Made by a program: the position numbers and the translations under genes. Positions 7,601-10,236 of a stretch of 10,236 nucleotides of DNA are shown in pieces (position 1 is the stretch's first letter; every line of letters begins with the position of its first letter). Under the pieces are notes generated by a model. The model did not search any database, was not told the DNA's origin, and worked only from the letters and a program-made list of their open reading frames with translations. Source of the stretch: an uncultured Candidatus Methylacidiphilales bacterium (GTDB lineage Bacteria; Verrucomicrobiota; Verrucomicrobiia; Methylacidiphilales; CALFVM01). Where the stretch lies: assembly GCA_937928665.1 (NCBI GenBank), contig CALFVM010000179.1:1-10236 (forward strand). The letters are read 5' to 3'.

Positions 7601-9805
7601 GAAAGTGTGACCTACTCCACCCTCAATCACCCGGTCCTTCGTCGCTCGGTGCTCGAGGCCGTTTTTGGCATCGTCTGGTACCTCGCTCTACTCGTCCCGT
7701 TTGTCTTCTTTTTTGAAAAACTTCTCTTTGCCTTCCCCGACGTGCGCAAGCAACTGGCCGCCCAGGTCGTGATCTTTCTGGTGGTCTTCGCGCTGCTCCG
7801 GCTGCTCCACCCCGCCTTTTCCATGGTCCGTTCCTCTCTGATGATTCTGCTTGGCTTCGTCATCATCCTCATTTCCATCGGGATCACTCTTCTCTTTTCG
7901 GGCAAGTTCCGCGAGAACCTGGAGGAACTCCGGAAAAAAGCGGGCAAGGTGACGGCCGCCCACGCCAATGCCTTCGGCGTTCTCCTTTCCGCCTTTTCCC
8001 TCGGACTGAACAACATGAACCGGCGCAAAGTCCGGACCGGGTTGACCTGCCTCACGCTCACCCTGCTCACGTTCGTCATGATTTGTTTCACCTCCGTCCG
8101 CAACGACATCGTCGACGAGAGCGTGGCCATTACCCGCGCACCCTATCAAGGAATGCTGATCAAACGGGAACGGTTTGAACCCCTGACCGCCCAGGAGGTT
8201 TTTGCCTTCCGCGCCCGATTTGGTGACCGATTCCCCGTGGCCGTCCGGCAGATGTTTCTGGGTTCCCAGGATTGGCGCGACGGCAAAACGCACAATCCCA
8301 AGGTCTCCGCCACCCACACCGGGCCCGACGGGATTGCCCGGACCTACGAACTTTCCTCCATTCTTCAGTTCAACCACACCGAGCCTCTGCGCGAGGCCAT
8401 TCCGATTGAAGGGATTCAATCCTGGTTCACTCCGGACCAAGACCGGGACTCCGACCAACCACCGGCAGTCTTTATCCCGGACCGCATGGCGGAGGCACTG
8501 GGGCTGAGCGCGGAAGATCTCCGTCAATCCGGCCCGGCCCGGATTCGGGTGAATGGTTCCCCAGTCGATGTTGTGGGGATCTTTGATTCTGGGCGGGTCG
8601 ATGCCATGGCGGACCTTGACGGCCTGGATCTCCGCCCGTTTGACATTGAGCGGCTGGCCCAGTTGACCGTCTCCACGGTCAGCCGGGCCATCCTGGCGGA
8701 AGATGATGATCCCCGGATTCCCGCCGAACGCCTCCTCCTAGCAGCAGGTCGCGATCTGAAACTCAACGTGCCTCATGCCGTTGGGGCCGGACCCATCGCC
8801 ATCAGCGTGGCTGTGGCCATGCCCGACCTCGGCTACCGCGAGGCCAAGGAAGCGATCGAATCGTTCATGGAGCAGACCGGACAAACCATTTTTTATGGGC
8901 TCGATGGCGTTTCCTTCCGGGGCAAGCGAGGCCGGGACGCCTCCCTGGCCGGACTGATCGATCTCCTCATTCCTCTGGCCATCGCAGGGCTGACCGTGCT
9001 CAACACCATGCGCGGCTCTGTCTATGAACGGCGGGACGAGATTTTTGTCTATAACGCCGTCGGCATCGCGCCCCGGACCATCTTCTTCATGTTCATGGCC
9101 GAAGCACTCGTTTATGCCGTGGTCGGCTCGGTCCTCGGCTACCTTTTGAGCCAGGGGGTCGGACGCATTCTGACCGAGATCGGCTTGACCGGCGGCCTCA
9201 ACCTTACGTTCGCCTCGGCCACCACCATCTACGCCTCCCTGACCATCGCCGGCGCTGTTTTTATCTCCACCTACTTTCCCGCCAAGTCGGCCATGGAGAT
9301 TGCCGCCCCGGCCGAAGATTCCGGCTGGACCCTGCCGGAGCCTGAAGACGACCGGCTCCGGTTCGATCTTCCGTTCACTTTCCGTGATCGTGACCGCGTT
9401 GCGGTCCTGAGTTTCTTCCGTCGCTACCTCTCCGACCATGGAGAAGGCAGTGCGGGGAGGTTCTTTTGCGGGCCACCGGAACTTGGCGTGAGGGACACCA
9501 GCAAGGAAGACCCAACGGTTCCCTGCCTCCGCGTCACCGTTTGGCTCAAACCCTTCGACCTGGCCGTCTCCCAAACCATGACCCTCTCCCTCCCCTTCGA
9601 CCCGGAGACCGGTCTCTACAAGGCCCGGGTTGATCTCGACCGTCTGTCGGGGACGCGCGAGGCATGGATTCGCCTGAACCGGAGTTTCGTCGCTCTGGTC
9701 CGCCGCCACTTCCTGCACTGGCGCGCCGTGCCCGAGGCAGACCGTGCCGCCATGTTTGCCGAAGCCCGCGAAGCCTTCACCACTGCCCAGGAAAGGAGCG
9801 GCTGA
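4664..9805 (+). CDS. Giant fusion: degenerate M28-peptidase-like ectodomain plus FtsX/MacB-type permease
   Basis: This is a 1713-residue inner-membrane protein. A basic N-terminus and signal-anchor helix (about 12-36) lead into a periplasmic M28-like domain (about 62-345, possibly with a PA-like insert near 135-255). The usual HxD metal motif reads SYD (285-287), the expected PGANDN segment reads FGPIQTLN (298-305), and the Glu-Glu pair reads SVGGT (330-334), so zinc-dependent peptidase activity is unlikely. Residues 345-960 are unassigned. A helical stretch (925-990) precedes membrane helices at about 995-1020, 1032-1050 and 1056-1080. Next comes an FtsX/MacB-type module: helix 1127-1147 after NNMNRRKVRTG, a periplasmic domain (1148-1425), then helices 1428-1447, 1472-1498 and 1514-1538. 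The loop SVYERRDEIFVYNAVG (1452-1467) matches the FtsX coupling region. A predicted cytoplasmic tail (1540-1713) follows. MacB/LolC-type permeases need an ABC ATPase; none is encoded here. The architecture resembles large FtsX-like permeases I recall from planctomycetes and verrucomicrobia. Substrate unknown. Confidence 0.85.
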   Translation: MKPPGRNSFWKSGLPAMGAIVALVATGQAAALFLKTFAPERFLAQDRRAPAIDEAALEVAMNPTAVRKVRDQLAALGSRFPGQPGATKAGELAARIYAEAGLEVLRHDIRIASPLAEVRVFEALEGPGPKVEVYPFFPNHLQPVTTGSEGIEGRLVVLTPDMLRSGRDFSDIIGLIDASEGAYDSDFAFNWLRYAQLGLRALIVAHPDGLDRIPWAEVCRQKGGMVSSVPANFVRLAATPEIFAHMGKTVRLRVISRFENALTPTYLGILRAPRPAREALVIIASYDAVSYLPDLAFGPIQTLNFAAHLQLVQALAAARDSLTRDIIFVSVGGTAMANEGINQLVRVLYRNTGSGQGNAFLRALGVPERAHEGVSTRSGHAAEALAENQAQLSLVERVLAATDRPGFLADPAETRAAVGSLDRQGARFLREQFLVVVNGVAFERTEPVLQARLVLEKDAVSNPQDPRFIAYLAAKRTYDEATGAAGYTAAGLVEARPEFVKSVGLADRFRQRLILLRDYHREKQTRIKQEAAIARLFDGYQRVAVSSLRLAPSPEPGDRELLAVDAGETRVPNPKTASIFSVLTLASPPGGGGPEWLPITPRNPAGIRENIGQAWNTDLSLFTHMGYPVYGVVSIGRAEAFRRYADPIPDVYGSQLESLAGSFLASGRAYALFGQGLGTFEGLTIAEHLDRSYHGRVLIANVGPSVVPTFPAVGAAIATRPMEREELFSFPGFYQHLVVLTDPYGLYDLPHNMSDFPGRWRASRFGQTYTPLAALHGPGGRITHMKDEGPDTQRLFRSVNLAMSARRQVVTQVLFRADSVSILDLNNPQTLRDYTGVEFLEAASLTTPRHRCQIEGLGIITTFLEPDRFVYALLQSGAVDNDLLRVTRGFMLGVDDPLLPGEREIDGPGYLVADHPFLPAPPFEVARSMLLVNGRRLDLQNRYRMADPLVNRYHQQARDRLAEAELPELPLRDAKRVARESVTYSTLNHPVLRRSVLEAVFGIVWYLALLVPFVFFFEKLLFAFPDVRKQLAAQVVIFLVVFALLRLLHPAFSMVRSSLMILLGFVIILISIGITLLFSGKFRENLEELRKKAGKVTAAHANAFGVLLSAFSLGLNNMNRRKVRTGLTCLTLTLLTFVMICFTSVRNDIVDESVAITRAPYQGMLIKRERFEPLTAQEVFAFRARFGDRFPVAVRQMFLGSQDWRDGKTHNPKVSATHTGPDGIARTYELSSILQFNHTEPLREAIPIEGIQSWFTPDQDRDSDQPPAVFIPDRMAEALGLSAEDLRQSGPARIRVNGSPVDVVGIFDSGRVDAMADLDGLDLRPFDIERLAQLTVSTVSRAILAEDDDPRIPAERLLLAAGRDLKLNVPHAVGAGPIAISVAVAMPDLGYREAKEAIESFMEQTGQTIFYGLDGVSFRGKRGRDASLAGLIDLLIPLAIAGLTVLNTMRGSVYERRDEIFVYNAVGIAPRTIFFMFMAEALVYAVVGSVLGYLLSQGVGRILTEIGLTGGLNLTFASATTIYASLTIAGAVFISTYFPAKSAMEIAAPAEDSGWTLPEPEDDRLRFDLPFTFRDRDRVAVLSFFRRYLSDHGEGSAGRFFCGPPELGVRDTSKEDPTVPCLRVTVWLKPFDLAVSQTMTLSLPFDPETGLYKARVDLDRLSGTREAWIRLNRSFVALVRRHFLHWRAVPEADRAAMFAEAREAFTTAQERSG
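9793..9798 (+). promoter_or_regulatory. Ribosome binding site deciding a GTG start
   Basis: AAGGAG sits at the 3' end of the upstream gene, 9 nt before GTG at 9808. It is the strongest Shine-Dalgarno in the operon and supports GTG as the start of the third gene, which begins 2 nt after the previous stop codon (TGA 9803-9805). Confidence 0.8.
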
Positions 9806-9807
9806 CC

Positions 9808-10236
9808 GTGGCCAACGAAACTCACGACCGCGACGTTGAGCAATACCGTTCCCTGCTCGAGACGCCCAAGACGTTCCGGGACGGCTTTGGCTGGACCACG
9901 GTCCTCGGGATCATCTTCTGCGGCATCGTCATGATGCCGGGTGGAATCTACCTCGGCCTCATGACCGGCTACGGCATCGGCTCGGCCGCCTCCTGGGTCA
10001 CGGTCATCCTGTTCATGGAGATCGCCCGAAGAGCGATGAAGCCCCTCTCCAAGGAGAATCTGGTCGTGTTGCTCCATGCGGCCCAGGTCATGATGGCCGG
10101 CAATCTTCTCTTCCCCGGAGGCCCGCTGGGCCAACTGGTGTTCCGTGCCTATTTCGCCGGAAGTCAGGCGGTCCGTGATGCCGGCATGCTCGGCGCCTTC
10201 CCGGATTGGTTTGTCCCCCCGGCTGACAGTCCGGCC
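9808..10236 (+). CDS. OPT-like 'peptide transporter' family protein, N-terminal part (cut by window end)
   Basis: The first 143 codons are open to the end of the window. A short hydrophilic N-terminus carries EQYRSLLETPKTFRDGFGW (11-29), which matches my memory of the N-terminus of OPT-like 'peptide transporter' proteins in planctomycetes and verrucomicrobia. Hydrophobic helices follow at about 29-51 (with the GIYLGLMTG turn) and 57-73, then the charged MEIARRAMKPLSKENL (70-85) and another hydrophobic stretch (86-110). VRDAGMLGAFPDW (122-134) is also family-like. The GTG start is set by AAGGAG at 9793-9798 and the 2-nt gap after the preceding stop, so the gene is co-transcribed with the FtsX fusion. 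It is a polytopic inner-membrane protein, presumably a transporter or channel of the complex; substrate not established. It appears to be a distant relative, not a copy, of the first operon gene. Confidence 0.8.
   Translation, partial: MANETHDRDVEQYRSLLETPKTFRDGFGWTTVLGIIFCGIVMMPGGIYLGLMTGYGIGSAASWVTVILFMEIARRAMKPLSKENLVVLLHAAQVMMAGNLLFPGGPLGQLVFRAYFAGSQAVRDAGMLGAFPDWFVPPADSPA

Overview
The window looks like high-GC chromosomal DNA from a member of the PVC superphylum, most likely Verrucomicrobiota, with Planctomycetota or Lentisphaerota possible. This rests on remembered family resemblance, not a search. The PfkB-type kinase, the DUF6785-like membrane protein and the giant M28-like/FtsX fusion are each of a type I associate with that group. 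There are no rRNA, tRNA, CRISPR or transposase signatures.

Layout: bases 1-832 carry no convincing gene. They hold a C-rich tract able to form a G-quadruplex on the minus strand, two short tandem arrays (8-bp and 7-bp units, three copies each), a perfect 9-bp-stem hairpin and several smaller dyads. Bases 833-1945 (minus) encode a PfkB/ribokinase-family sugar kinase of unknown substrate. A 136-bp spacer separates it from a divergent, tightly packed plus-strand operon of three membrane-protein genes. The first encodes an 861-residue polytopic protein of the DUF6785/DUF6784 type (OPT-transporter-like) with a beta-rich extracytoplasmic insertion. The second encodes a 1713-residue protein fusing a degenerate M28-peptidase-like ectodomain, a long unassigned periplasmic region, extra membrane helices, an FtsX/MacB-type permease module and a C-terminal cytoplasmic domain. 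The third is the start of an OPT-like 'peptide transporter' family protein that runs off the end of the window. The junctions are an ATGA overlap and a 2-nt gap, so the three proteins are probably made together.

Functional reading: the operon probably encodes an envelope complex or transport system combining two OPT-like proteins with a type VII (MacB/LolC/FtsX-like) permease subunit. Its periplasmic M28-like domain appears to have lost its zinc ligands and so probably binds rather than cleaves. No ATPase that could drive the FtsX module lies in the window; it would have to be encoded downstream or elsewhere. The families are recognisable, but I know of no experimentally defined function for this combination, which makes the operon the most interesting element here.
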